Numbered from the stretch's first letter, positions 36,318 to 48,480 are shown. The stretch is DNA of 64,000 nucleotides from Gentiana macrophylla (GCA_026214975.1 CM047810.1:3286001-3350000); one strand, 5' to 3'. The notes: a model not told the origin generated them from the letters alone. Program-made: numbers and translations.

Positions 36318-39300
36318 TGGAAGCAATGTGATATGCCGATGGGGATTTTTTGCATATAACTTCTGAGATATTTTCTCGTATTAGCTAGTCAAAACGGTTT
36401 CTATCTTATCGAGAGTTGCTTTTCTTTGTTGGAAGGAGAGTATTTGGGGAGTAATTATAGAGCGTGAGAGTGGCAATAAGAGAGCTTCGAATGATGTTTG
36501 AGATATACAGGCTAATGTGCTGCCGTCCTGTTTGAGCTTGCATTATCTCCATGTTACTGCGTGAATGATATCTTAAGTCATAGGAAGTAGAAGTTATTCA
36601 TATGATTAAGGTTTGGCGTATGTTGGCTTGGACCTATTTTTCTTCTTTAATCCTTCATTTTAGGGTTCACTAGTTTTCATTGTAGTTTTCTTCATAGAAT
36701 CTGTATATGCCTCTTTTAAAATGTCAGATAATCGATTACTAAATTATGCCTTACCTGTATGCAGACTGTTCGCTTTAAAAATGAGCTGGAGCGTAACATC
36801 ACCATAAAACTTGGATATGCAAATGCAAAGATTTACAAGTGTGAAGATGAAAAGTGCCCTAGACCGATGTGCTACAAGTGAGTGAATGTCATCTAATTCC
36901 TGCTGCTCTGTTACGGAAACTGCATTATTGATTATTTGAGTACTTTCCCAGGGCATACGGAAGTGGAAAAGAAGACAGTCCAATGTGTGATGTTCCTGGA
37001 TTTGAGAACTGCAGGATGAAGTTGCTGAGACATGTTTCTTTTGTTGATTGCCCTGTAAGTAAAAGTCGTCTGAATCAACTTTACGCAGTGTATACAAAGT
37101 GTACTGCCTTCTTGTTTCTGAGGGTCCGGGGTGCAAAATTTACTGCCTGAAATAGTAAAACCTATTTTATAAAGCTCAGTTGCTCCATATGTTTAACGTT
37201 GAATCTCTCACTATACCCTGGTGTGGACCTCTTTTGCTTCTTGTTATACCTTTAATCTATGTTGCACGGACATCATTTCTGTTGTGAGTCGTGTACCGGA
37301 TGCATATGCGATACCCAGATACGAGATATTGAACAGGGTAGGAATTGGCGTCGAGTTGCTGACGAAAGAGATGAAAGAGAAGAACCAGTCGAGAAAAACC
37401 TTACCTACAAGGCTTTCAATCTTTCAATTGATCTGATGCTCTATTGGAAAGGAGGGAAGATTGACATTTGAGATAAGCAGGTGGAAAGTTTTTGGAAATA
37501 GCAGGCAGCCGTTCGGTTGCAATGGGAGGGAAGGTGGCCGCTGTACAAAGCAGACACACGCCGTGTTTAGGATTGAAAACTTATATAGTCTCTTTTATTT
37601 GATAGTTTTGATGTTAAATGGATAATAGTGTGGAGATATGGCACACAAGGCTATTGGTAAGCCCAGGACCGAAGCTGCAATAAAGCCCATTGGATTATCT
37701 TCATTTTATGCTTGGTGACTATCAGAGTGAAACTTTGGAGATTGTGGATGATATAGTCTGGATTCTTTCAGTTGTTTTCATATCTTAATTATAGCCACCA
37801 TACCATTTATTCTTGGAAATATGAAATACTATATTTGGCCTGTATCTTCTTCGTTTCTAGGGTCACGATATTCTCATGGCTACAATGCTTAACGGGGCAG
37901 CAATCATGGACGGAGCTTTGCTTCTCATAGCCGCCAATGAAAGTTGTCCTCAGCCTCAGACTTCTGAACATTTGGCTGCTGTTGAAATTATGCGTCTCCA
38001 ACATATAATAATTCTTCAGAACAAGGTTGATTTAGTGCAGGAAAATGTAGCCACCAACCAACACGATGCCATTCAGAAATTCATACAGGCCAGTGTTTTA
38101 GATTTTTCTGAAATACTATTTTTGCCGGTTTGACAATCATGCTGATTTTTATTTACATTTTATATTTCCTCAGGGAACAGTTGCGGACAGTGCACCTGTG
38201 ATACCGATTTCTGCCCAGCTGAAGTATAATGTTGATGTTGTGTGTGAATACATAGTAAAAAAGATTCCTATTCCTGTTAGGGATTTCGTTGCAAAGCCAA
38301 ATATGATTGTCATCCGATCGTTTGATGTTAATAAGCCTGGTTTTGAAGTTGATGAGATTAAGGGCGGTGTTGCTGGCGGAAGCATCCTTAAGGTAAACAA
38401 AAATCATGTTCAAGGCTTTCACGTAATCTACTCTTTTGTATATATTTTTTAGCCTATTTTAATTTTAAGAATTGCCTTTACCTTTGAACATGGCAATGCC
38501 GACTTGACTTGTTTGAACGAGTGTTGCGGTAATCTGGAGGATGCGTATGTATTGAGATTCTGTTTCTTTCTGTAGGGTGTTTTGAGGGTAAATCAGTTTA
38601 TCGAGGTACGTCCAGGTATTGTGGTTAAGGATGAAAATAGCAACATCAAATGCACGCCGATATATTCCAGAATCGTATCCCTGTTTGCTGAGCAAAATGA
38701 ATTACAATATGCCGTTCCTGGAGGCCTTATTGGAGTTGGTACCACTATGGACCCCACTCTGACTCGTGCTGACCGCTTGGTCGGACAGGTTCTTGGAGAG
38801 GTTGGGTCTTTGCCTGAAATCTTTGTTGAGCTGGAGGTAAGAAACTTTCAATGTTAAGCGTGTTACCGCATTTGTGCACAAGTTAATTCATTTTCATTTG
38901 AATAAAGTAATTCTCTCTTTACTTTTCACATCATGAAACATTTACTTTATTCGACACAATACCCAACTATGATGCACATATAACCGGTAGCATGTCCCGT
39001 ATATGATACATATCCAACACTGATACGTACTGGATACTTAGGACACACACTTGGGGTGCATATGTAATTTTTAGAAGCTGGATACGAGATTCACATATGC
39101 ATTTCCATAACTCGGATATGTGAAATGAAGAACTAAGTTGAAAATTTTGTAAAAATTACCAGACAATGAAATGGAAAGTTGCCCAAATTGATGAAGACCT
39201 TCCAAAAACATGAAGTGTGACATATGATTTGGTGTTTATGTACAATTTGATCCTTATATTTTTAATATTTACGTATATGCCCTATGTACCGGTATTCTAT

Positions 39301-39764
39301 ATTTTCCAAAAATCCCGTATCCACGTATCTTGCAACGTGGATACCCTATCCTATCCAAACGTAAACACCAACTTATCTTAACCAAACGGACTGACTCGTG
39401 ATACAGCTATGCAACTATGCTTGGGGTGTTATAAATTGTGTTTTTATTGATGCAGGTTAACTTCTTTCTGCTTCGACGTCTTCTTGGTGTGAGGACAAAA
39501 GATACGGAGAAGCAGGGCAAAGTTCAAAAGCTTACAAAGACAGAGATCCTCATGTTGAACATTGGTTCCATGTCGACCGGTGCACGAGTTGTAGCTGTCA
39601 AGAACGTTTTTGCAAAGCTGCAACTCACATCTCCGGTGTGCACCAGCAGAGGAGAAAAGATAGCCCTCAGCCGTAGGATCGAGAAGCATTGGCGCCTTAT
39701 TGGCTGGGGACAGATTCAAGCCGGTATAACTCTTGAGGTCCCTCCTAGCCCTACATTCAATTAA
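35874..39764 (+). CDS. Translation initiation factor eIF2 subunit gamma
   Basis: Eight coding exons give 466 codons: 35874-35979, 36128-36189, 36765-36877, 36952-37054, 37861-38088, 38174-38392, 38576-38836 and 39456-39764. GTPase motifs: G1 [10 protein letters not shown]3 DCPGHD (built across exons 4 and 5), G4 NKVD, G5 ISAQ. The zinc-ribbon cysteines are in [15 protein letters not shown] and SPMC. The C-terminal domains end with [21 protein letters not shown] and EVPPSPTFN. The protein binds GTP and initiator Met-tRNA within eIF2 in the cytosol. Full length and no broken residue. All introns are GT-AG except that after exon 5, which begins GC. A non-coding leader exon ending near 35023 followed by a ~0.8-kb 5' UTR intron is likely. 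Introns 4 and 7 contain repeats, and intron 2 a T30 run. Confidence 0.95.
38089..38173 (+). other. GC-AG intron of the eIF2gamma gene
   Basis: The exon 5 end ..ttcatacag is followed by gccagt, and the next exon starts after ttcctcag. Only this junction keeps IQKFIQ joined to [15 protein letters not shown], the conserved family order. The nearest GT (four bases downstream) would break the frame. Confidence 0.8.
38990..39360. repeat. Dispersed repeat in eIF2gamma intron 7
   Basis: Ordered matches with 10230-10575: gatacgtactgg, ggatatgtgaaatgaagaac, tccttatatttttaatattt and acgtatctt. A shorter piece with ttgcacggacatc at 37258 in intron 4 may be related. Confidence 0.6.
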
Positions 39765-40394
39765 AAGAGAGAGTAAGACGACGAAGAAAAGGTAGTAGTG
39801 CAATGTGGGAGGGAAGGCCATTGGTTGGAACGATTTTTTACCGTTGGAGAAGAAGACGATGATACAAAAAAGTTTTGGATTCGATTGTGTTTTAAGGATT
39901 CGGTTATTTTTCGGTTTCTTTTGTACTTTATTTGCCTAGAGATTGTTGTGCACTTGGTCAATAAAACCTTATTAATTTATGTTTGCCTGCAAGGGTGGTG
40001 TTTGGATGGATCAATTTTAACTACATACAGTTGTAAGATTATTGTTTTGGTACTTTAGTTTTATGAAATGTTGCAATAACATTTTGTTATCTATTACAAT
40101 GATTTGTGACTTTTAATTATTCTTTGCCGTGTTGTATGAAACAAAAAAAAAAAAAGTGATTTAGCCTAGCAAAGATGACAATGATAAGTGTAGGTGGAAT
40201 GGTGGATTACTCTTTTGTTGTGTGAAAAGCCCCATGGAGAGACTTGTAAGACTCTTGGGGGTAGGGGTCATTTTGTTTTGCACACATTATATCGAATCTA
40301 CTTTTGGGACATCATACTGCTATGCTATTCGATTTCTGAAGAGTCGATTTTAGGGCGTCATTCTGCTATGTACAGATGGAAGTAGTGACTTGTG

Positions 40395-40915
40395 AGTGAA
40401 TGTATTATGAGTTTTCGTTCGGTAATATAAGCGAAGGGAAAGCTTCTCACATCACATTTGATGAGAGTTGCTCATTCACTCACATGTGTTCAGTGCATCT
40501 GGCAGAAGAATCGTCCTTGCATGCTTTGCGTGATTGTCAATGGGCGAATCTTATATGGCGACATTTACTACCTGTGTCGGGTCACCAGGAATTCTTTTCG
40601 AGGCCCACTATTGGGGAGTGGATTAAGGCGAATCTCTCTACCCCTGCCCATACGAGAGATTGGCCATATATTTTTCGAGAAACTGTGAATAACCTTTGGT
40701 ACTGGATGAACCAAGTGATACATCAACGATGTGGAGATCGACCACATTTCTTTGTGTTTATTGCTACTATTTTTGATAGAGTTAAAAATTAAGTTTCTTG
40801 GGGATTGTAGATTTTAGTCCAATGAATTTTGATGTAATTCTTTTTACTATTGAAATAAAAGCAGATCGTTCCTAACAAAAACAAAACAAAAAAACAAAAA
40901 AACAAAACAAAAAAA
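40395..40915 (+). mobile_element. LINE 3' end (zinc-binding reverse transcriptase tail, 3' UTR, A-rich tail)
   Basis: An open frame at 40400-40792 contains HLAEESSLHALRDCQWA and NLIWRHLLP, the zf-RVT zinc-binding block at the end of plant LINE ORF2, then WIKANLSTPAHTRDWPYIF. It ends near a run of aaaacaaaac repeats. The last ~280 bp match the LINE tail at 24288. The upstream boundary and target duplication could not be fixed. Broken DNA back to about 40180 may also belong to it. Confidence 0.75.
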
Positions 40916-41127
40916 TAGGAAGTTGACATAACCATGTAAAATGGGCCTTCATGTTAACATGACTATTCATTTGCAATCTTCATCTGGCCATGCATTCTTC
41001 ATCCTTCATTTTTTTAGCACACTTTATTCCAACCACTTGTTACTTGATTAATAGATTACTTTCCATTCATATCTGATTAGAGGTGTAAACAATCCGAGCC
41101 GGATCAAGTTGGGTAATCATTCAAAAA

Positions 41128-41727
41128 CAGTGGCGAAATCAAGAAATTATTCTGGGGTGGTCTTGGTCTTTTATATATTTATATTAACATGTTCTAAAAA
41201 ATCCGATGTAATAAAGTATCATTTATCAAAAGATAATACACATCTATCTAGTCATGAATATATATTAAGTCTTGCGCATATAAAAGCTAATGTAATAATA
41301 CATATACACATACACATACACAAAATAATTCCATTTATCAAATATAATGTTCATCTAGTCATGAACATGTATTAGTCATAAGAAAAAAAATCAAACAAAA
41401 ACTGTAAAATCAAACTAAAATAACAAAAAAAACTGAATAATTTCATTTATCAACTATAAAATCAAACTAAAATAACCAAAAAAAATGTGAAACAGGTAAA
41501 AAATTATTGAAAGGAAGATTTGAACCTATGACCTATGCTTATTGACACTAGAAAAACTAAATTTTGAAGCCACTTGGATAAGTAATCATCTAGTTTAAAT
41601 GAAGACATGTTAAATACTAATATTAACACAAATACTAATACAATGATAAAAATGTTTTTTTTTTTTTTTTTCTCGAAATTTGGGGTGGTTTCAAGACCAC
41701 CCCACCCAAAGTAGTAGTCCGCCCCTG
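41128..41727. mobile_element. 600-bp hAT-like non-autonomous element
   Basis: The left end agtggcgaaatcaagaa..ggggtggtcttg is mirrored by the right end caagaccaccccacccaaag..tagtccgcccctg. The 8-bp repeat TTCAAAAC flanks it at 41120-41127 and 41728-41735. A CAGGGGCGG-type terminus and an 8-bp duplication are features of hAT elements. There is no coding frame. It sits in a ctcgag-type dispersed repeat that continues on the far side. Confidence 0.75.
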
Positions 41728-41817
41728 TTCAAAACAGTGATTCTTGAACTTGGTTTGAGTTCATTCAAGCAGGAAGAAAATTGCATGAGATCAATTTGAA
41801 TATGTTTTCATTATGTT

Positions 41818-42341
41818 TGTCAGTAAAGTGACTTAAACTCTACATTCTGGTGGAACCAATCTGAAGACTCAGCTGAGTGATGGTCAGCTGAGAAGTGTAT
41901 TCAATTGCAGGCTTCAAGAGGGGTGGAGTCTCATGAGCTTCTGTCGGCGGGGTGACTATCGCAGGTGATAGTCTGTGAGTACTTGAATACTGATGGGTCC
42001 CACATATGCTAATTACTGTTATGTGACAATATCTGATGTCATTAAAAGGAGGACACGTGTAGGGGTATTTATGGTGCATCGACAAAGATTCTGGCGGCTA
42101 GGTTTTAGGGATTTGTGCCTATAAATACAGATTGTTGTCTCATTATCCGAGTGTGTTGAAATCAGAAAATTGATTGCATAATAAAATATCTCTTTTACGC
42201 CCGTGGTTTTTACCTCTCCCACTGAGGGGTTTCCACATTAAATCTGTGTTCTTCTTGTTTCTGCTTTCTCCTTTGATTGTTTATGTTTGATTGCTTCGCT
42301 TTACGCTTTTGCATCCGGTTATCTCCATCCGCTTTATAACA
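41818..42341 (+). repeat. Copia 5' LTR
   Basis: 524 bp, TG..CA. A TATAAATA box lies at 42120-42127, with a likely start about 30 bp on. It aligns end to end with 46512-47046; nearly all differences fall at CAG/CTG positions. Confidence 0.95.
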
Positions 42342-42343
42342 AG

Positions 42344-42354
42344 TGGTATCGAGC
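42344..42354 (+). promoter_or_regulatory. Copia primer binding site
   Basis: tggtatcgagc, two bases after the LTR. It equals the usual initiator-methionine tRNA site tggtatcagagc with CAG reduced to CG. Confidence 0.85.
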
Positions 42355-42458
42355 AAGGTTACGGAGTAAACAATCAGCACGATCAACTTCATCTTCACCA
42401 AGGCCTTCGACAAGGTGCTGGGATCTCGTGATAAAGTTGTGATCTTTAGCAAGAAAAG

Positions 42459-43209
42459 ATGTCGGCAGTGAACGTAAAAATCGATAAATTTACGTGGAAG
42501 GAACAGCTTTGGTCTGCGTGGCAAATCAAGATCGCAAACCGTTGAAACAAAGCAGGTTTGTGGAATCCTTTATCCGACAAACCAAATACAAGTCTGGCCA
42601 GATTATGCCATCTGGAAGAGAAAGCACATTCAACCATCATGTTGTGCTTATCGATGATGTTATCACCGAGGTTCTTTGAGGAAGACACAACAACCAAGTT
42701 GTGGAAGAAGCTTGAAAGCTTGTATATGACCAAGTCAACGACCAACAAGTTGTTCTTTGAAAGCGAGAGGTTGTTCGGTTTGAAGATGCATGAAGGGAGT
42801 CCACCGAGGGAACATCTGGACCAAATGAACACAATATTGCTTGATTTAAGGAATGATGTTAAAATTGAAGATGAAGATGCACCACTAATCTTGTTGGTGT
42901 CATTGCTCGCATCATATGAAAACTTTGTGCGCTCTTTCATAGTTGGAAAGGATACAGATAGCTTTAGAGGATGTAAGGTCCGCTTACATGCCGGGGAGCT
43001 TAGACACAAGGCTCTTTGGGCTAGTAGCTAGCAAAAAGAATAGTGGAAAAGGATATGGACAGAAAAAGAAAAAGAAGTCAGGGTCCAAAGGTCCTAAGTC
43101 TACTGATGTCTGTAATTACTGTAAGGAGCAGGGACATTGGAAGTCCAACTGTCCAAGGAAGAAGAAACAAAGAGGAAGGCAGTCGCAGCAAAGCGCCTTT
43201 GGCTACTGA
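42459..43209 (+). pseudogene. Copia gag, frameshifted
   Basis: The ATG at 42459 opens MSAVNVKIDKFTW. After a stop, the reading passes to other frames: LWKKLESLYMTKS..LFGLKMHEG, then DAPLILLVSLLASYENFV, then a Lys-rich linker and the zinc knuckle CNYCKEQGHWKSNC (CX2CX4HX4C) at about 43112. The order is the normal copia capsid-nucleocapsid layout. Several single-base shifts break it. Confidence 0.85.
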
Positions 43210-43224
43210 GCAATCTGATGAGGA

Positions 43225-43510
43225 TCTGGTTCTAGTTGCAGGAGATTCTACACACCATAATGATGTGTGGATACTTGATTCTGGAGCATCCTACCATATT
43301 TGTCCAAACAGGGAGTGGTTTTCTACTTATGAGCAGATAGATGGTGGTCAAATCTATATGGCCAACAGCAAGGTTTGCAAAGTTGTGGGAATTGGCTCAG
43401 TGAAGTTAAGGACAGAGGATGGTAAATTTTGTACACTGAAGGATGTAAGACATGTTCCACAGATGACCAAGAATTTGGTATCTCTCGATCTCTGGATGAC
43501 AAGGGTTCAA
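43225..43510 (+). pseudogene. Copia aspartic protease region
   Basis: VWILDSGASYHICP (active-site DSGA at 43277) followed by LKDVRHVPQMTKNLVSL. The frame is open here but detached from gag and integrase. Confidence 0.85.
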
Positions 43511-43677
43511 TTTCAAGGGTGAAGGTGGGCAATTTGAATGTTCAAAGATTCATTGTAGTCCTCAAAGGCATCAAGAGGGAACCTTGTATATATTACAAGG
43601 ATCTCATCAGATCTGCACTTTCATTGCAGATCCTCGCTAGCTCACTGATCTCAAGAGAGACTCAATTGTGACACACG

Positions 43678-44540
43678 AGACTAGTCACATGGGTGAAAGG
43701 GTATCTGATTCTTTCTTCAAAGAGTTTTCTTGGGGATATAAGGTCAAGAATCTGGACTTTTGTGAACATTGTGTGTTTGGGAAGTTGCATAAAGTAAATT
43801 CTCGGCAGGTTGCACAATACAAAGGCAACACTTGATTATATCCATTCGATCACTGGGTCCATCAAGAGTTGAGTCATTGGGTGGTCACAGATATTTTGTG
43901 TCATTCATAGATGACTATTCAAGGATGACTTGGGTGGTGATGATGAAGAACAAAAGTGATGCATTCAAAGAACTTCAAGCGGTGGAAGGCCCTAGTGGAG
44001 AATCAGCTTAGGCAAGAAAATCAAGAAGCTTCGCATGATAATGGTCCGGAATTCTCTTTGGACGGATTTTGATTCATTTTGTGCAATGAGGGTATTGCCG
44101 GACATCATCTTGTAAGGAATACACCTCGCCAGAATGGTGTAGTAAATGAAAGGATGAATCAAACTCTACCGGAGAGGCAAGATGTATGCTTTCTCAAGTC
44201 GGGTTTATCAAGGAGATTTTGGGCGGTAGGTCATTAAAACAACACTGCTACTTAATCAACAGGAGTCCTCACACGGATCAATCTCAAGACACCATTTGAG
44301 ATGTGGTCAGGCAAGCCTGCTGACTACTCAGTTCTAAGGGTTTTTGGGAGTATAGCTTACTATCATGTTAATGAAGGGAAGTTAGAACCAAGAGCCAAAA
44401 AGGGAGTGTTTGTGGGGTATGGTGATGGAGTGAAGGGATATAGAATTTGGTCATCAGCAGAGTCCAGAGTAATCCTCAGCAGGGATGTTGAGTTTGATGA
44501 AAATTCTATGTTAAACTCTTCATGGGGGAGGTCTCACTGA
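43678..44540 (+). pseudogene. Copia integrase region, frameshifted
   Basis: Pieces of the GAG-pre-integrase domain (FCEHCVFGKLHKV, about 43759) and the catalytic core (GGHRYFVSFIDDYSRMTWV, about 43880; then NGVVNERMN-like text near 44135). The integrase C-terminal part at 44301-44540 contains PADYSVLRVFGSIAYYHV and KKGVFVGYGDGVKGYRIW. Confidence 0.8.
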
Positions 44541-44919
44541 GTCCGAAACCAGTCTTTGAATCGATAGTGTTGAGAAACAGGTGGAGCTTCAGTGGAGTCT
44601 CTTGATATGCAACAAATCGGTGGATCCAAATCAACACTATACTAATCTGGATAATGAACCGAGAATCCGATCCAGCCACCTCTTTGAGACCTCGGCCAGG
44701 CGTCCATACAAACATTGATCGCCAGAGTCTACGCGCGCGTGCTAGAAGATCTAATGTTGGGATACCTCCAGGAGATATGGATATGATGATTTGGCCGAAA
44801 TGCACTCCAAGTTGCGTAAGAGGTAGAGGTTTCTTTGAACCTACTACTTACAGTGGAAGCAGTGACATATGCACGAAGCATCTCAAAGGCATGCGACCAT
44901 GGGAGATGAAATGGAGTCA

Positions 44920-45620
44920 TTATTGAAAAATCGGACTTGGGAATTGGTCAAACACCCTCACGACAAGGAGTTGTGACTTGTAAATGGATTTTCAAGAAAA
45001 AGGAAGGAATAACAAAGCGCGAAAGGGTCGTATAAGGCACGTTTGGTTGCAAGAGGATTGATCAAAAGGAAGGGGTTGACTTTGATGAAATATTTTCACC
45101 AAAGGTCGACACACTTCAATCAGTGTGTTACTAGCAATGGTGGCACAAAGGATCTGGAACTTGAGCAATTGGATGTAAACTGCTTTTACATGGTGAGGTG
45201 GATAAGGAGATATACATGACACAATAGTGAGGGTTTTCAAGTTCCTGGCAAAAAAACTATGTTTGCAAGTTGAAGAAATCATTGTATGGTTTGAAGCAAG
45301 CTCCAAGGCAGTGGTATAAAAGGTTTGATAGTTTCATGCTTCAGCAGGGTTACAACAGAAGTCCTTATGACTGTTGTGTTTACTTCAGTCTGCTGAAAGA
45401 TGGATCATATATCTATCTTGTTCTGTATGTGGATGACATGTTGATTGCTGCTGCAAGAAAGTCTGATGTTCAAAATCTGAAGACCTTCTTAGTGCTGAAT
45501 TTGAAATGAAGGATTTGGGTGCAGCCAAGAAAATCTTGGGGATGGAGATCTGGAGAGATAGGAGTCAGAAGAAGTTGTTCTTGTCTCAAAGGGTTATGTG
45601 CGTAAGATATTGGCCAAGTT
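44920..45620 (+). pseudogene. Copia reverse transcriptase region, frameshifted
   Basis: Motifs in order: CKWIFKK-like text near 44985, KKSLYGLKQAPRQWYKRFD at 45273, YLVLYVDDMLIAA with the YVDD catalytic site at 45426, and MKDLGAAKKILGMEIWRD at 45506. Losses in A and T runs upstream of 45270 break the frame. Confidence 0.85.
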
Positions 45621-45689
45621 TGGGATGTCTGCAAGCCAAAACCAATAGATACTCTATGGCATCAAATGCTCATTTGTCTGCTTATGCTT

Positions 45690-46310
45690 CACGATCACCA
45701 AGAGAAGGAGTATATGTCAAAGTTCCTATGCTAGTGCAATTGGCGATCGATGTTTGCCATGGTTTGCACTTAGGCCTGATCTGCTCGAGCGATCGGTGTT
45801 GTCGCGAGAGTTTATGGCTCAACCTGGAAAGGAACACTGGAAAGTCGTTAAAGGATATTCAGTACACGAGGTACAAGCGATGTTGGTCTCATTTATGGAG
45901 GTGATCTCGTGCAGTCACGAGTTCTTGTGATGCCGATTATCGCAGTGATGTTGACATGAAAATCAATGACCGGTTATGTGTTTACATTGGGAAATCGATG
46001 AGTCACCGAAAGCTACTCTTGAGGCTCTGAGCCTTATCAACTCTCAAGCGTAATATATGGCTCTTCTTGGCAAGCGGTAAGAAGGTATCTGGTTGAAGGG
46101 CTAGTCGGTGATTTGGGGTTGCATCGGATCAGTGAGATTTATTGTGACGATCTAAGTGCAATATGTTTAGCCAAGGATCAGGTTCATCATGAGAGAACCA
46201 AGCATATTGATGTCGTATCATTTCTTGAGGAATGAGAAGAGGTTGTGGTGAAGAAGATTGGCACAAAGGAGAATCCTGGCGATATGTTCACTAAACCATT
46301 CACAGAGTAA
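45690..46310 (+). pseudogene. Copia RNase H region, heavily broken
   Basis: Scattered RNase H traces (a YWPS..-type linker, a cgatctaagtgcaata stretch, then hERTKHID-like coding near 46195). It ends with a catattgatgt..atgttcactaaacc block typical of the copia pol terminus. Confidence 0.65.
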
Positions 46311-46499
46311 GTTTCGACTTTTCTGGACTTACCGAATATTCAAAGCTTATAATCATTTTTTCGAAACTCTACGAGGCGCGTCGGTGGAGTGGATCTTTGT
46401 GAAGATAGTCCGGTACAAGTACATCCGGCATTGACGAATGCATCTGTTACAAGTACATCTGATTATGCAATCTGTTTGACTCTAGGGAGAGTTGAAGTC

Positions 46500-46509
46500 A
46501 AGGTGGAGA
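46500..46509 (+). promoter_or_regulatory. Copia polypurine tract
   Basis: aaggtggaga, two bases before the 3' LTR. This is the usual plus-strand primer position. Confidence 0.85.
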
Positions 46510-46511
46510 TT

Positions 46512-47046
46512 TGTCAGTAAAGTGACTTAAACTCTACATTCTGGTGAAACCAATCTGAAGACTCAGCTGAGTGATGGTCAGCTGAGAAGTGTATTCAATT
46601 CTGTGCTTCAGTAGGGTGGAGTCTACTGAGCTTCTGTCAGCAGGGTGACTATCAGCAGGGTGATAGTCTGCTGAGTACTTGAATACAGCAGGGTCCCACA
46701 TCTGTTAATTCTATTATGTGACAGCTATACAGTGTCATTAAAAGGAGGACACGTGTAGGGGTATTTATGGTGCATCAGACAAAGATTCCTGGCGGCTAGG
46801 TTTTATGGATTTGTGCCTATAAATACAGTTGTTGTCTCATTATCCGAGTGTGTTGAAATCTGTAAAATTCAGTGCATAATAAAATATCTCTTTTCTGCCC
46901 GTGGTTTTTTACCTCTCCCAATCGAGGGGTTTTCCACGTTAAATCACATGTTCTTCTTGTTTCTGTTTTCTCCTTTGATTGTTTATGTTTGATTGCTTCT
47001 GTTTCTGTTTCTTGCATCTGAAGTTATCTCCATCCGTTTTATAACA
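46512..47046 (+). repeat. Copia 3' LTR
   Basis: 535 bp, TG..CA, with TATAAATA at 46818-46825. It keeps many CAG and CTG words (for example gtcagcaggg, gtctgctgag) that are shortened or altered in the 5' LTR. Confidence 0.95.
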
Positions 47047-47169
47047 ATGTTTGAGTTTGTTTCAATTATGCTCGATAAAATCTCGGACATTTTTAAGCTC
47101 AAAGTATAAAGGATAAAGGATCCCCATTTGTGTGTATTGTCGAAAGGATACTTGTAGTGGAATCTAGAG

Positions 47170-48480
47170 AAATGCTCTTTTCAGGACAAGGTGCACAATA
47201 AACAACGAAGTGTTTGATATATATATATTATCATTGACAATGGAGCAAGCGACAATTTGATTGTGGAAAATACGGTGAAGGATTCGGGATGAAGACTCAC
47301 AAAACACCCGCATCCATATCGGGTCGGATGGATCAAAAGGGGGACCGGAGAACAAAGTAAGCGAGATTTGTGTGGTTCCTTTTTCGATAGGCAACTCATA
47401 CGGTGGCGAAGTTGTTTGCGATGTAGTTGATATGGATGCTTGTCACGTCCTAGCCTTTCGGGAAGACCTATGATAAGGATGTGAAGCACCAGGGAAGAAA
47501 TAACACATGCATTCTTTTAGCTGGAAATTAATACTGCTCTTACCGGACTCCTTCAAAAGAAACAAGCAACAATCGATCTTACGAGCGGGTATCACCAAAT
47601 CCGCGCGAATTCGTCCCGGAGATGAATGGAAAACCGGCTTCAAGATGAAGGAAGGGTTGTACGAGTGGATGGTCATTCCATTCAGGCTTTGGAATGCTCC
47701 AAGTATGTTTATGAGACTCATGAACGAAGTGCTTAATAAAAAAACAGAGAATAATACAACGGAAATATAAAAGACTATGCACTGTTTTTTATTGAGTTGA
47801 ATCAAATACTTACACATGACTGTCTCTTATATAGAAGTCTAAGATAAAACAACTACTTACTTAATTTAAATAAAATAATTGAAGATAATATCTAATATTT
47901 TAACAAACTCTATCTCTACGATTTTGTTTAGCAATCATGTCTCTTCTTCCTGGCATTATCTTCTATATATTACTTTAAGCCTTTCATCAACAGGTTTGTT
48001 AACTTGGATGATATACTCATTTTCAGCCAAAATACGGAAGACCACTTCAAACACTTGGAAGCTGTGTTCACAACTCCGAGGGACAACAAATTATTTATCA
48101 ATTTGAAGAAATGTATTATTGGCAATTCCACACTTTTGTTTCTGGGCCTCAAATTGCGAGAGTATCTTTTCAAAGAATTGCACGAGGAGCAAGGCTGCTG
48201 GAAACTTGGTCCAGGCTATTGTGCAGATGCGTGAAGAAGTGAAAGAACATATTAGAACAAGCCAATGCTTCATACAAAAAACGTCCTGATGCCCACAAGA
48301 GGAAACAACATTTTAATGTTGGTGATTTGGTGATGGTACTTCTGAACAAGGAGCGTTTCCTGCTGCCTGCTGGTGCTTACAACAGACTACAACCCAAAAA
48401 CACTGATCCTTCCACCAGATTGGCAAATCCCACGCACTTTCAATGTTGCATATTTTACACCATACAAACCACCTGATGGA
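47170..48480 (+). pseudogene. Ty3-gypsy remnant (protease, reverse transcriptase, integrase end)
   Basis: In order: an aspartic protease trace IIDNGASDNLIVENTVK (47230); reverse transcriptase pieces TSGYHQIRA (47585) and [19 protein letters not shown] (47645); LDDILIFSQNTEDHFKHLE (48005); and an integrase C-terminal region with NVGDLVMVLLNKERF (48318) and WQIPRTFNVA-like text. The middle of pol is deleted. An unrelated AT-rich ~250-bp segment at about 47743-47995 splits the reverse transcriptase just before LDDILIF. The 12-kb element sits in the DNA that follows. Confidence 0.85.
47743..47995. mobile_element. AT-rich insert in the gypsy reverse transcriptase
   Basis: It lies between ..LMNEVL and ..VNLDDILIF, which are adjacent in intact elements. 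It has no coding frame and no clear inverted ends, so its identity is unknown. Confidence 0.55.

Larger units (their letters stand above)
41818..47046 (+). mobile_element. Structurally complete Ty1-copia LTR retrotransposon (5.2 kb)
   Basis: Two LTRs begin TGTCAGTAAAG and end TTATAACA. A tRNA-iMet-type primer binding site follows the first and a purine tract precedes the second. The exact 5-bp repeat ATGTT flanks the element (41813-41817 and 47047-47051). Domain order gag, protease, integrase, reverse transcriptase, RNase H marks it as copia. The frames are interrupted many times. It is inserted in the same dispersed repeat as the hAT-like element. Confidence 0.95.

Noticed and set aside
42446..43009. 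187-residue minus-strand frame
   Set aside because: It is the shadow of the copia gag, which has clear capsid and zinc-knuckle motifs on the plus strand.
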